DNA of 64,000 nucleotides from Bacteroidales bacterium (GCA_017522105.1 JAFXAA010000020.1:53598-117597), one strand, 5' to 3'. Positions 1 to 7,820 are shown, counted from the stretch's first letter. A program made the numbers and translations. Notes: generated from the sequence alone by a model not told the origin.

Positions 1-1
1 A

Positions 2-469
2 CCCGAAAGGATGTACCAGTATTTCTGCGAGCGCACAAGGCCCTGCCATAGACCTTTCGACCTTCCGAAAAACATCTGGATTGGGACAACGGTTGAGAAT
101 GCAGAAGCGACCAAAAGGCTGTTCACCTTCACAAGCATCCTTCTTCCTCATACAACCAATGTCCGTTTCCTTTCATGCGAACCATTGCTTGGAGATTTGG
201 GAGAACTCGACCTTAGAGACATCGACTGGGTGATTGTCGGTGGCGAGTCTGGGAATCAGGCGCGCCCGATGCAGAAAGAGTGGGTGCTGGACATCAAACG
301 CCAGTGCGAAGAGCAAGACGTGCCATTCTTCTTCAAGCAGTGGGGGACCTATGGCGAGGACGGCGTCAAGCGCAACAAGAAAGCCAACGGCTGCCTGCTC
401 GACGGCAAGGTATGCCAGGAGTGGCCGAAAGGCTACCCAAAAGTTGGAAAGGAGGTGACTAATGAATAA
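2..469 (+). CDS. DUF5131 (phage Gp37/Gp68-like) protein, C-terminal part
   Basis: The frame is open to the left edge, so the gene starts before the window and only its last ~155 codons are seen. The visible part has the conserved core of the phage Gp37/Gp68 (DUF5131) family: NIWIGTTVEN, then RFLSCEPLLGDL, VIVGGESG, ARPM and VPFFFKQWG. The family is common in phages and mobile elements; its N-terminal Cys cluster, missing here, suggests a radical-SAM-like fold, but the function is not established. The 3' end overlaps the next ATG by 8 bases, so it is the first visible gene of a tightly packed operon of small accessory genes. An internal ATG at 11 is unlikely to be the real start because the family homology continues upstream of it. 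Confidence 0.85.
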   Translation, partial: PERMYQYFCERTRPCHRPFDLPKNIWIGTTVENAEATKRLFTFTSILLPHTTNVRFLSCEPLLGDLGELDLRDIDWVIVGGESGNQARPMQKEWVLDIKRQCEEQDVPFFFKQWGTYGEDGVKRNKKANGCLLDGKVCQEWPKGYPKVGKEVTNE

Positions 470-686
470 CCCGAATGTGATTTACATTGGTAAGACAATA
501 TATAGCGAAGAAAAAATTAATGACGATAGTCCTGCCTATTTCAGCGAGGAGCACATCCGCAAAACAGTATTTGCACACTTGCTGGAGTTAAACGAATTTG
601 CACAATCAAGTTATGGAATTAATATCGCAGCAGGAACTATTACGGAAAATATTATGAAAAAACTGAAAGGAGGCAACAATGCGTGA
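462..686 (+). CDS. Hypothetical phage protein (74 aa)
   Basis: A 74-residue soluble protein with no family I recognise. It starts inside the end of the DUF5131 gene (8-base overlap), preceded by a GGAGGTG Shine-Dalgarno-like stretch, and itself overlaps the YopX gene by 8 bases. Middle residues (around YFSEEHIRKTVFAHLLELNEF) look helical and amphipathic. Its base composition is more AT-rich than the structural genes, as is usual for phage accessory genes. The evidence that it is real is positional: overlapping start and stop on both sides within one operon. Confidence 0.65.
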   Translation: MNNPNVIYIGKTIYSEEKINDDSPAYFSEEHIRKTVFAHLLELNEFAQSSYGINIAAGTITENIMKKLKGGNNA

Positions 687-1077
687 GATACTATTTCGCG
701 GAAAGCGAGTTGATAACAAAGAATGGGTGTATGGTGATCTGATACATACCAGAGGAGGATATCCACTAATATGCGCCAGACACGATTTCGGGAGCGCTGT
801 CGATGGTGTCGAGGTTGATTATAACACCTTATGTCAGTACACGGGCATGATTGACAAGAACGGCAATAAGATTTTCGAAGGAGATATCCTGGCTGTTGAA
901 AAAATCAATGGAAACATCAAAAAGCGTGTTAGATATGATGTAGAATTGGGAATGTGGAAGGCGGATAGAACCGAAGGTAGTACGCAAGATTTTGAACTAT
1001 ATGTGTATGCTGATTTAGGGTGTGTCATCGGCAACATCCACGACAACCCCGAACTGCTGAAAGGAGGCAAAGAATGA
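679..1077 (+). CDS. YopX family protein
   Basis: A 132-aa protein that begins MREILFRGKRVDNKEWVYGD and contains QYTGMIDKNGNKIFEGDI and CVIGNIHDNPELL, the hallmark blocks of the YopX family (named after a Bacillus phage SPbeta protein). The family is widespread in phages of Firmicutes and Bacteroidota and has no established function. The ATG follows a strong AAAGGAGG ribosome site, unusually clear for this organism. It overlaps the gene before it by 8 bases and the small membrane protein after it by 4. Confidence 0.9.
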   Translation: MREILFRGKRVDNKEWVYGDLIHTRGGYPLICARHDFGSAVDGVEVDYNTLCQYTGMIDKNGNKIFEGDILAVEKINGNIKKRVRYDVELGMWKADRTEGSTQDFELYVYADLGCVIGNIHDNPELLKGGKE

Positions 1078-1205
1078 GAGATTTCGCAGCAAGCGTTTTT
1101 CTAATATCAATGAGCGTTTTCTATGGTGTGTTGAGTGTTATCGCTGTCATAACATTCGTAAAATACTTAAAGGAGAAAGACGATGAGCAAGAGAAAGATG
1201 GTTAA
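1074..1205 (+). CDS. Small single-span membrane protein (43 aa)
   Basis: A 43-residue gene. ATG at 1074 overlaps the YopX stop (ATGA) and sits 7 bases after GGAGG, a good start. Residues ~4-29 form one continuous hydrophobic segment; the tail (KYLKEKDDEQEKDG) is highly charged, so it is a one-pass membrane protein with a cytoplasmic charged tail. Its end overlaps the next gene by 23 bases. No function is recognisable; phage accessory proteins of this size and shape include lysis and superinfection-exclusion factors, but nothing here decides. Confidence 0.6.
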   Translation: MRDFAASVFLISMSVFYGVLSVIAVITFVKYLKEKDDEQEKDG

Positions 1206-1371
1206 AGCCTCCGACTGCCAATGTTGTGTCTGCGGACAGCCAGCCGTGGCCTTCTGGCCTGTCATAGACCCCGACATCCCGGCCAATCCCTACTGCCGAC
1301 CATGCCTTGACAAAGCAAAAGAAGAGCTTGTGCGGCACATAATCATGGAAAAACCACAAAAAAACAGATAG
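1183..1371 (+). CDS. Small Cys4 zinc-binding-type protein
   Basis: A 62-aa protein with two paired cysteine knuckles, CQCCVCGQP near residue 13 and PYCRPCLDKA near residue 39, spaced as in small zinc ribbons. A short basic start (MSKRKMVKAS) precedes them. The ATG follows a GGAGAAAG site and overlaps the membrane-protein gene. A nucleic-acid-binding or protein-binding zinc ribbon is likely; nothing more can be said. Confidence 0.65.
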   Translation: MSKRKMVKASDCQCCVCGQPAVAFWPVIDPDIPANPYCRPCLDKAKEELVRHIIMEKPQKNR

Positions 1372-1374
1372 ACC

Positions 1375-1587
1375 ATGCAAACATTATTGACAAACACCTG
1401 GTACAGCGCCGACATCAGCAAGCCTTGGCTTGGCCGACTGGTGCTCTGCCTCTTCTCCGACGGCCACCACGCCGTCGCCGCGTGGAACGGCGCCTACTGG
1501 GTCAGCCAGCAGGGCATACGCATCGACCGCGTCAACACCGTCACCCACTTCTACATCTTCGAGCGTCTGACCGATAACAGCTACTGA
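1375..1587 (+). CDS. Hypothetical phage protein (70 aa)
   Basis: A 70-aa protein starting 3 bases after the preceding stop. It is rich in aromatic residues (WYSADISKPWLG, AAWNGAYWVS, HFYIFERL) and looks like a small beta-rich domain. GC-rich third positions match the following genes rather than the AT-rich first part of the operon. No family recognised. Confidence 0.6.
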   Translation: MQTLLTNTWYSADISKPWLGRLVLCLFSDGHHAVAAWNGAYWVSQQGIRIDRVNTVTHFYIFERLTDNSY

Positions 1588-1589
1588 CC

Positions 1590-1766
1590 ATGAAGAAAGG
1601 GAAAAAGATTATCGCCTACGAGCCTGACGGCGTGCGCCTCTTCGACAACGCAAAAGAGGCAGCAGCACACTACGGCCTGCCCCTGCCCACACTCTACACC
1701 CTCATCAACAGCGGCGAGGAAAGCAGCGCAGGCGTTTCGTTTGACTATCAATTAACCAACCTATGA
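1590..1766 (+). CDS. NUMOD1-like small DNA-binding protein (58 aa)
   Basis: A 58-codon gene (MKKGKKIIAYEPDG... to DYQLTNL). It begins 2 bases after the preceding stop and its TGA overlaps the next ATG by 4 bases, typical of a translated, coupled gene. Residues ~17-50 (LFDNAKEAAAHYGLP, then LYTLINSGE) follow the pattern of the NUMOD1 helix-turn-helix module: a nascent hydrophobic strand, an EAA helix and a recognition-type helix ending in a glycine-rich turn. The role could be DNA binding. The family assignment is by eye and moderate. Confidence 0.6.
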   Translation: MKKGKKIIAYEPDGVRLFDNAKEAAAHYGLPLPTLYTLINSGEESSAGVSFDYQLTNL

Positions 1767-1981
1767 AGAAGATAACAGCATTCCTCCGCCGCGCCCTCGC
1801 CGTCCGCTACCGCGTCGCCGTCATCGTCCGCGGACGCTGCTTCAACGCCTCAGGCACCGACCGCCGCAAGCTCATCTCCCTCGCCCAGCGCACCGAGGAC
1901 ATGTCCTTCTGGACACTCTACAAGTCCGGCCCCTTCGGCCTCCCCGAACGCGAGGTCGACTCCAGCTTGTTCACAACTTAA
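1763..1981 (+). CDS. Hypothetical basic phage protein (72 aa)
   Basis: A 72-aa protein with an arginine-rich N-terminal half (LRRALAVRYRVAVIVRGR) and a conserved-looking FWTLYKSGPFGLPE segment. It is the last gene of the left + operon, coupled to the NUMOD1-like gene by an ATGA overlap. The last codons overlap the TTCACAA promoter element that drives the following 911-aa gene. No family recognised. Confidence 0.55.
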   Translation: MKKITAFLRRALAVRYRVAVIVRGRCFNASGTDRRKLISLAQRTEDMSFWTLYKSGPFGLPEREVDSSLFTT

Positions 1982-2013
1982 ACACCGCCTTCCGGCAAAA
2001 AACACTACCTTTG
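1970..2013 (+). promoter_or_regulatory. Phage late-type promoter P1 (TTCACAA-N29-TAnnTTTG)
   Basis: TTCACAACTTA starts at 1970 and the -7 box TACCTTTG is at 2006-2013, so the element begins exactly 36 bases before the -7 box, as at five other places in this prophage. There is no TTG at the normal -33 spacing. It points at the 911-aa gene starting at 2150. Confidence 0.7.
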
Positions 2014-2094
2014 CCGCGCAATAGCCGACCATACCCCAATGACCCCTAAACCCGTCCTAACCCTACTGCAAGGCACCAAAATTAACAAACAAGA

Positions 2095-2124
2095 TTGGCG
2101 GCAGGGATAAAGGTGCTATCTTTG
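2095..2124 (+). promoter_or_regulatory. Bacteroidetes housekeeping-type promoter
   Basis: TTG at 2095-2097, 19-base spacer, then TATCTTTG at 2117-2124: the consensus for the primary Bacteroidetes sigma factor. It lies 25 bases before the ATG at 2150 and downstream of P1, giving tandem promoters for the same gene. Confidence 0.65.
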
Positions 2125-2149
2125 CCGCCAAAAATCATAAAGACCCATT

Positions 2150-4885
2150 ATGCAACAGAACATCCGATACACAGGCCTCGCCAACAACCCCTCCGACTAC
2201 GACTGCTCCGACGGACAGCTCGCCACCGCCATTGGTCTTGTCAGCGAAGACGACGCCCTCAAGGGCGTGCCGCAGCCCCAGGTCGTCGGCGCCTCCCTCG
2301 GCAACCGTCGCGTCCTCTTCCTTCACGCTACGTCACTCTACCGCCACTACATCGTCGTCAATACCGGCGCCACCTACCTCTATTGGATAGACGAGGAATA
2401 CCTTATCGGCGACTACACACCGCAGCAGGTGGAGCAGCACCTCGTCGAGATAACTCACACCATAGGCACTGTGCTCACCGTCATCGCCGTGGGCAACACA
2501 CTGGCCGTCATGACCGACCGCGGCCTCTACTACTTCCTCTGGAAGAACAACGCCTACAAAAACCTCGGCCAGAAGCCACCGGAGCTGGAGATACGGTTCT
2601 CCACCACAAACCAGCATTCACTCATCAGCAACGATACAGTATACGCTAATTGGTGCAAAAATACTTCCGAGATATGGGGGCTGATAGCCAGTAACAACAA
2701 GTTGGTGACAGACGCCAACCGTTTCTACGCACCCTTCAAGATACGCTACTGCTACCGACTCTTCGACGGCAGCATGTTCATGCACTCCGCACCCGTCTTC
2801 ATGCCCATCACGGCCCCCTACACCTATCAGGTGGAATGGCTGCGGCTTTATGTCATTAACAATAGTATATATCCTCTCCCTGATAATCTATCCATGGCAG
2901 AGAGGACAGGCGGCACCAATTGGCGAAGTATACCAACACCTTTTAAATACAGGTACGAGCCGAACAATGTCAGCCTTCGCTACCGTGTGCTGACGGACAT
3001 ATCGGCGCAGCTGGAGGTGTGGGCCGACATCGTGAAGTCCGTGGACGTCTTCGTCACACCGCCGATCCTCCGCGAGGTCACCGGCAGCACCCTTGACCCC
3101 GACGCCTACAAAATAGAACAGCCCATATACCACTACCGCGGCGGCATGATACAGAAAGGCGGCAATCTGAATGTGCCAGACATCATAGAACATGACTCCT
3201 CGAAGTTCGTCGTGCAGGACATCCCGCTGTATACCGAGGACGAGTACCTGGCGAAAATCAAGGAAGCCTCGACGTTCTACAAGATAGCCTCCTTCGACCT
3301 CGCCCAGAAACAACTCGTATTCGACAGTGAACAAGATCTGCCCATAGGCACCGGCGTGCTCAGCACCCTCGCCAGCCAGGAAGCCATGGTCGACGACTAC
3401 CGCACACACAACAACCTCGTGCCGGCTTTCAACCGCGCTTCCCTCTTCTCCTACAACAATCGCCTCAACATCTCAAGTGTCAACGACAGACTCTTCCAAG
3501 GCTTCAACCTCGCCACCATGATGCCCTACCACCCCGCTAACCAATATTTTTTACATGTTGTGAAGGCTGCAGTATGCCTCCAGACCAACGACGGCGAAAA
3601 AATCGTATCCAAGGACATGAGCTGTTGGGTCTGGCCGACGTTCCTCAACCAGCTGCCGCTCTTCTACCCCGACAGTAGAGCCAAGAAGTTGCTGATTCAA
3701 CTTGCCAACGACCCCAAGTGGTACCGCCTCGACATGGAGGAATGTCCGCTGCTGAACGGCGCCACCACCGTCGGTGACATCTTGGAGGACATCTCCGTCG
3801 ATGCCGGGCGACACAACATAACAGTCGTGCCTGCCGCCGAGTACCCCCCCGACCCCCTGCCCGACGGCAGCGACATCGTGAACACCGTCAACAAAGTCTA
3901 CACCTCCGAGGTCGACAACCCCTACCTCTTCCCAGCCACAGCCATTAACAGCGTCGGCACAGGCGAGATACTGGCTCTCTGCACCACCACTAAAGCACTT
4001 TCACAAGGGCAGTTCGGACAGTTCCCCCTCTACGCCTTCACCACCGACGGCGTCTGGGCTCTCTCCGTGGCTGCCGACGGCACCTACGACAGCATGCACG
4101 CCGTCAGCCGCGACATGTGCACCAACCCCTACAGCATCACGCAGATAGACAGCGCCGTCCTCTTCGTTACCGACCGCGGCATCATGCTGCTCCAAGGCTC
4201 CGACACCGTATGTATCACCGACGGCATCCTCGCCGACAACCCCTTCGACCCAGCCACACTCCCCCACCTTGACGAAGTGGCTTACAGCGAAAACGGCTAC
4301 CACGTCGCCAACGCACCCATGACCCACGACTTCCTTGCCGGCTGCCGCATGATCTACGACTACATGCACCAGCACATCATCGTCTTCAACCCCGAGACGA
4401 CCTCCCCTGATGGACGAAGAGAATTTGCCAAGTACCCCTACGCCCACGTCTACTCCCTCAAGTCGAAACGCTGGGGCATGATGCGCTCCAACCTTGTCGC
4501 CACCGTCAACTCCTACCCCGACGCCCTTGCCATCAACCGCAACCGCCAACTTGTCTCCTTCGCCAGCAGCGAAGAGCAGAGCGTCAAAGGCCTGCTCGTC
4601 ACACGACCCTTCAAGCTCGGCTCACCCGACGCCTACAAGACCATCCACAACGTCGTGCAACGAGGCGTCTTCCCCAAGGGCAAGGTCAAGACACTCCTCT
4701 ACGGCTCACGCGACCTCTACAACTGGCACCTCGTCGGCTCCAGCGTCGACCACTGGCTCCGCGGCCTCCGCGGCACACCCTTCAAATACTTCCGCATCGC
4801 ACTCCTCACCGACCTCGCTCCAGGCGAGAGCGTCAGCGCCGTAACCGTCGACTTCGAACCCAAAGAAACCACCAAACTACACTAA
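2150..4885 (+). CDS. Large phage structural protein, tail-hub/stopper candidate (911 aa)
   Basis: A 911-aa protein without signal peptide or membrane segment. It is rich in short beta-strand patterns with repeated aromatic/Gly turns along its length, suggesting beta-propeller or beta-sandwich architecture of the kind found in tail hub or DNA-stabilising tail proteins of short-tailed phages. The N-terminus NIRYTGLANNPSDYDCSDGQ resembles openings seen in Bacteroides phage tail proteins, but I cannot place it in a named family. It has its own promoter region (P1 plus a TTG/TATCTTTG promoter) and a hairpin terminator, so it is a single-gene transcription unit opposite to the other virion genes. 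A structural role is inferred from size, context and the shared late promoter element. Confidence 0.6.
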   Translation: MQQNIRYTGLANNPSDYDCSDGQLATAIGLVSEDDALKGVPQPQVVGASLGNRRVLFLHATSLYRHYIVVNTGATYLYWIDEEYLIGDYTPQQVEQHLVEITHTIGTVLTVIAVGNTLAVMTDRGLYYFLWKNNAYKNLGQKPPELEIRFSTTNQHSLISNDTVYANWCKNTSEIWGLIASNNKLVTDANRFYAPFKIRYCYRLFDGSMFMHSAPVFMPITAPYTYQVEWLRLYVINNSIYPLPDNLSMAERTGGTNWRSIPTPFKYRYEPNNVSLRYRVLTDISAQLEVWADIVKSVDVFVTPPILREVTGSTLDPDAYKIEQPIYHYRGGMIQKGGNLNVPDIIEHDSSKFVVQDIPLYTEDEYLAKIKEASTFYKIASFDLAQKQLVFDSEQDLPIGTGVLSTLASQEAMVDDYRTHNNLVPAFNRASLFSYNNRLNISSVNDRLFQGFNLATMMPYHPANQYFLHVVKAAVCLQTNDGEKIVSKDMSCWVWPTFLNQLPLFYPDSRAKKLLIQLANDPKWYRLDMEECPLLNGATTVGDILEDISVDAGRHNITVVPAAEYPPDPLPDGSDIVNTVNKVYTSEVDNPYLFPATAINSVGTGEILALCTTTKALSQGQFGQFPLYAFTTDGVWALSVAADGTYDSMHAVSRDMCTNPYSITQIDSAVLFVTDRGIMLLQGSDTVCITDGILADNPFDPATLPHLDEVAYSENGYHVANAPMTHDFLAGCRMIYDYMHQHIIVFNPETTSPDGRREFAKYPYAHVYSLKSKRWGMMRSNLVATVNSYPDALAINRNRQLVSFASSEEQSVKGLLVTRPFKLGSPDAYKTIHNVVQRGVFPKGKVKTLLYGSRDLYNWHLVGSSVDHWLRGLRGTPFKYFRIALLTDLAPGESVSAVTVDFEPKETTKLH

Positions 4886-4893
4886 AACGTCAA

Positions 4894-4926
4894 CGTTAAG
4901 GTTAGTTAACGTTAGCGTTAAGGTTA
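4894..4926. repeat. Short GTTAAGGTTA / GTTAGCGTTA repeats
   Basis: Between the stop of the 911-aa gene and its terminator are GTTAAGGTTA (4895-4904) and GTTAGCGTTAAGGTTA (4911-4926), separated by GTTAAC. A similar run is found inside the giant gene at 30261-30287. The role is unknown. Confidence 0.5.
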
Positions 4927-4929
4927 AAG

Positions 4930-4957
4930 AAAGCCGGAGCCCCAAAGCCCCGGCTTT
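4930..4957 (+). terminator. Hairpin terminator after the 911-aa gene
   Basis: AAAGCCGG (4930-4937) pairs perfectly with CCGGCTTT (4950-4957) around a 12-base loop, followed by CGCCTTTTCC. It separates the + gene from convergent - genes and may act on both strands. Confidence 0.65.
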
Positions 4958-5020
4958 CGCCTTTTCCTAAAACAATTATGAAAGAAAATCGGTTATACTA
5001 TTCACTTTAAACCTTAAACC

Positions 5021-5497
5021 TTACCATGGATACATCTTTCGCGTCGTCGAACGCTTGATGGTCAGCGAGTGTAGCTTCTCGGCCTGCGCCGCCGCCGCGG
5101 TACCGTAGAGCTGCGTGTCGTCGCTGTGTGTATACACCAGCCACATGGCCAGCAGGCTGTTGACGAAATAGGAGGTGAGCCCCAGCTCGTAGACCGACTG
5201 TAAGGCGCTGTTGAAGTCGTCGGGCACCTTCAGCTCCAGCACATAATGGTCGGGCTCATTGTCTACCACAAAGCCTTCGTTGACGACGGCGCCGGCAATC
5301 AGATTTACAAGCTCGACGCGCGCCTCGCCGAAGAAACGCTCCAGCTCGCTGCGGTCCTCATCAATTGTACCTATCCTGTCCAGCGCCTCGGGGTCTTCGG
5401 CCTTCGGCTGCTCCTGCCGCTTGGCGCCTATATACGCCGACGACTGCGCCACCTGGCGCAGCACTTCGGCCATCGACACATTGAGTGTAATATTCAT
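5021..5497 (-). CDS. Hypothetical phage protein (158 aa)
   Basis: A protein starting MNITLNVSMAEVLRQVAQSS. I chose the ATG at 5497 because an upstream alternative would overlap the previous gene, and this one follows an AAGGAT-like site. The N-terminal 30 residues are polar and helical; the middle (SELERFFGEARVELVNLIAG) is amphipathic; the rest contains a hydrophobic SLLAMWLVY segment. No family is recognised. It ends the leftmost - operon next to a terminator; a minor virion or head-tail role is possible from position only. Confidence 0.6.
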   Translation of the reverse strand: MNITLNVSMAEVLRQVAQSSAYIGAKRQEQPKAEDPEALDRIGTIDEDRSELERFFGEARVELVNLIAGAVVNEGFVVDNEPDHYVLELKVPDDFNSALQSVYELGLTSYFVNSLLAMWLVYTHSDDTQLYGTAAAAQAEKLHSLTIKRSTTRKMYPW

Positions 5498-5517
5498 ATC
5501 CTTATTGTTTTGGGGTA

Positions 5518-5718
5518 TTATTTCATCATCTGTACAGCGCACTTCAGCGTCTGCCCTATCTTCAAAGCCTCAGCGGCGTCCATGTGCTCCTGGCCGTCGG
5601 TGGCATCCTCCTCCATGGCCCACAGCAGCTCTTGGCTGCGACGCTCCGAGTCGCGCAAGACCTTCACGACCTTGCGCCGCTCTTTCTCAATCTCTTTCAG
5701 GGTCTCTTTTGCATTCAT
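5518..5718 (-). CDS. Small coiled-coil phage protein (66 aa)
   Basis: Starts MNAKETLKEIEKERRKVVKV at the ATG 5718 (an upstream in-frame TTG is less likely) and is almost entirely charged helix with heptad-like spacing, so a coiled coil is expected. It lies 20 bases before the next gene and ~150 bases downstream of a clear TTG-N19-TATCTTTG promoter. Function unknown. Confidence 0.55.
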   Translation of the reverse strand: MNAKETLKEIEKERRKVVKVLRDSERRSQELLWAMEEDATDGQEHMDAAEALKIGQTLKCAVQMMK

Positions 5719-5872
5719 CTCTTGTAGATTTAGGGTATACAAAAAGCCCCTGCGCAGGTGACCTCGGCTCTACAAGCTGCCGTGCGGCCGTTTCCAGTTC
5801 CGCCACCATACAAGGGCAAACGCCGTTGTGCCAGCGGCCGCCAAGGGCCACCGTCTGTAGATTTAGGTGCTG

Positions 5873-5902
5873 CAAAGATACAAACATTCTGCCACATGAC
5901 AA
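5873..5902 (-). promoter_or_regulatory. Bacteroidetes-type promoter for the 5718-5021 operon
   Basis: On the - strand, TTG (5902-5900), a 19-base spacer, then TATCTTTG (5880-5873). The inferred start lies near 5866, leaving a leader of about 150 bases. The 12-mer CCTAAATCTACA occurs near the expected transcript start (~5866-5855) and again just before the ATG at 5718. I see no convincing gene in the leader. Confidence 0.7.
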
Positions 5903-5936
5903 AATATTTATTACAATCAGCACTATGTCAGCACCT

Positions 5937-6440
5937 TTACTTTAGGTGATACTCCCTGATGCAGTACTTGCCGTCGGGGTCGGTGAGCAGGGCTACGGCC
6001 ATGTCGTGCATGTAAGGCACTATCGTCTCGGCGGGTATCTTGCTTAACGGTTCACCCAGCATGCGCGCCGTGCTTTCTCCAAAGTCGGTATAGACCTGGT
6101 TCATGGCTACCCACAGGGCATAGCGGTTGAAGACGCCCTCGCGCTCCATTTCCAGATGCATAGCCTCCATGGCCTTCTCCCAGGTGGAATAATCCCACGG
6201 CGCCTCGGGCTTCATGCCGCGCACCACCTCGGTGGCTTCGTTCCGTGTGAGGTACTGCCGCCACTTGATGGCGCACAGCTCCTCGATATACTCTTCGGCC
6301 ATCTCCGGCTTGTTCTCGATGCACCACGCCATCATTCGCTTCATCACCTCGCCGAAGGTGTGCATCTGCTTCACGTCGTTCGACGATGCCATCATGTCGT
6401 AGAGCATCCCGAACTTGTCTGTCATCTCTTGCTTTGTCAT
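5937..6440 (-). CDS. Hypothetical phage protein (167 aa)
   Basis: A 167-aa soluble, helical protein with many methionines (GMLYDMMASSNDVKQM, EVMKRMMAWCIENKPEM) and a conserved-looking IKWRQYLTRNEATEVV block. The ATG at 6440 is preceded by an AT-rich region with inverted and direct repeats. I do not recognise the family; proteins of this size and composition recur between the tail and lysis modules of Bacteroidales prophages. Confidence 0.6.
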   Translation of the reverse strand: MTKQEMTDKFGMLYDMMASSNDVKQMHTFGEVMKRMMAWCIENKPEMAEEYIEELCAIKWRQYLTRNEATEVVRGMKPEAPWDYSTWEKAMEAMHLEMEREGVFNRYALWVAMNQVYTDFGESTARMLGEPLSKIPAETIVPYMHDMAVALLTDPDGKYCIREYHLK

Positions 6441-6553
6441 TTCTTATAGATTTTATAAGTGTTTATAAGAATTTTGTAGTCCGCTGTAGTCCATTGTGTA
6501 GTCTAAAGCAGACACAAAATATTCATTTCTACTACTTTCCGCACCCTGGACAT
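6441..6553. promoter_or_regulatory. AT-rich intergenic region with inverted and direct repeats
   Basis: TTCTTATA and TATAAGAA form an inverted repeat directly upstream of the 167-aa gene (6441-6472). TGTAGT occurs three times at 6475, 6485 and 6497. No exact TAnnTTTG box is seen in the needed position, so it may be an operator region or a leader; the assignment is tentative. Confidence 0.35.
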
Positions 6554-6874
6554 TTAACCTTGGGTATCGGTCGTGTCGTCTGCCTCTTTGGGGTATATAC
6601 TTTCATACAGCCTATTATATAATGTATCAATATATCCATATAACAGCTCCAGCCACATTGCAGCGTAGGCGCACAGGAACGACACCGCGACCGATGCTAT
6701 CAGCGGCTGACCAGAGAGGAGGGAGCATAGCAGCACTAACCAGAAGCTTGCGCACTTCGAGCAATTCAAGACGGGTATCTTGTGCCGCAGCACCCCCTCC
6801 ACGGCTTCCACCAAGCCGAGGTGGTTGGCCAGCGTCGCCGACAGCATCAGCAGCAGTATGTCGCTCCAGTACAT
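6554..6874 (-). CDS. Membrane protein with CxxC motif (106 aa)
   Basis: Two to three hydrophobic segments: near residues 5-20, a strong one after the NCSKCASFWLVLLCSLL block (residues ~37-75), and one at AYAAMWLELLYGY. The CxxC pair sits at the membrane entry. A polar, acidic tail (EADDTTDTQG) follows. It lies 4 bases downstream of the Cys-rich 149-aa gene, so the two are co-translated. The role is unknown; being near the lysis module, a membrane role late in infection is possible. Confidence 0.6.
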   Translation of the reverse strand: MYWSDILLLMLSATLANHLGLVEAVEGVLRHKIPVLNCSKCASFWLVLLCSLLSGQPLIASVAVSFLCAYAAMWLELLYGYIDTLYNRLYESIYPKEADDTTDTQG

Positions 6875-6878
6875 AGCC

Positions 6879-7328
6879 TTATGCGGTGGTTACGTTGATG
6901 GAGGTCGTCAGACTCACGGCGTTGGTTACCGCGCAGCAGTCGTGCAGGTCGGTGGGCACCGCCACCACTTCGCCGCCGGTGATCGTGGGCACAGCAGCCG
7001 ACGAGCACGGCACGCACAGCGTGGTGAAGATGTTGTCCGTCACGGGGCATTGGTTGCAGCCACATGCGTTGTCACCGCAGCGGTAAGGCATATAGGTAAC
7101 CGTGCCGGTCACGGCCACCTCGCAACAGTAGGTGTCGTTGCCAAGCGACACAGGCGTACCCTGCACCTGATAGGCCAGGTTGGCGGTGATGGGGTACATG
7201 CCGTTGGCGCACAGCTTGCGGCCTCCGCAGGTCCAGTGCGTCATGTTAAGCTGATAGTTTGCGTTGGCGGCAGTACCGCCAGGCACCGAGGTGAGAAAGT
7301 CGACCTTGGTAGTTCCGTTCTTACACAT
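6879..7328 (-). CDS. Cysteine-rich phage protein (149 aa)
   Basis: A 149-aa beta-rich protein with many cysteines, several as close pairs (YCCEV, CGDNACGCNQCP, CVPCSS, DCCAV), and almost no charged surface stretches. Such spacing suggests a metal-bound or disulfide-knotted small virion protein. It starts after an AAAGAGAAACA leader, with the membrane protein gene 4 bases after its stop. No family recognised. Confidence 0.6.
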   Translation of the reverse strand: MCKNGTTKVDFLTSVPGGTAANANYQLNMTHWTCGGRKLCANGMYPITANLAYQVQGTPVSLGNDTYCCEVAVTGTVTYMPYRCGDNACGCNQCPVTDNIFTTLCVPCSSAAVPTITGGEVVAVPTDLHDCCAVTNAVSLTTSINVTTA

Positions 7329-7401
7329 TGTTTCTCTTTGTTTGAAGGTTTGTTTACCGACGGCCTATTCTCTGCACCGCCGTCGTCTTGTGCTGTTTCA
7401 A

Positions 7402-7617
7402 TCAGGAAACTGCCTGCTCCTCTGCCACTGGGTTGAACACACCGCCACCATCGTTGACCAGCTTCTTCAGCAGGTCCTCGATGTGCTCCAGCCGCTCTTC
7501 GTGGTTGTCCATCCTCTCGGCGTTCATCCTCGAGAACTGGGCACCGCACAGCAGCTGTTGCATCGACGTGCACTTCGTGCAGTCGTGAGGACAGGTCTTT
7601 GCGTTTTCGTCAGCCAT
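7402..7617 (-). CDS. Small Cys-containing coiled-coil protein (71 aa)
   Basis: Begins MADENAKTCPHDCTKCTSMQ with a CPHxCxxC cluster, then a helical stretch (ERMDNHEERLEHIEDLLKKL) with clear heptads. The stop of the 66-aa gene lies 2 bases upstream of its start. A small oligomeric, possibly metal-binding protein; function unknown. Confidence 0.55.
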   Translation of the reverse strand: MADENAKTCPHDCTKCTSMQQLLCGAQFSRMNAERMDNHEERLEHIEDLLKKLVNDGGGVFNPVAEEQAVS

Positions 7618-7619
7618 AA

Positions 7620-7820
7620 CTAACTGAAATACTCAATGATTTTACTCTTAACGAAAGGGTTCTTATCCCACTGCGCCGCCACCTCGGCAATCTTGCGGCC
7701 AGTGACGGCGCGACCCTGCTTGGCCAGAGCATCGATGAAGCCGACGATTGCGTTTCGTGCAGCCGTTGCCTCTTCGGCGCTCTCAGCGTAGATGTTGAAC
7801 TTTATCTCGTAACCTTGCAT
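7620..7820 (-). CDS. Hypothetical phage protein (66 aa)
   Basis: A 66-aa protein, MQGYEIKFNIYAESAEEATA..., with the strand-helix layout of a small alpha/beta domain: an amphipathic strand, then a long helix with AEEATAARNAIVGFIDALAK. It lies 6 bases downstream of the 114-aa gene and 2 bases upstream of the 71-aa gene. No family recognised. Confidence 0.55.
   Translation of the reverse strand: MQGYEIKFNIYAESAEEATAARNAIVGFIDALAKQGRAVTGRKIAEVAAQWDKNPFVKSKIIEYFS

Noticed and set aside
5687-5813. A ~40-codon frame in the leader upstream of the 5718 gene
   Set aside because: No ribosome site, unnatural composition, and it overlaps the 66-aa gene out of frame.
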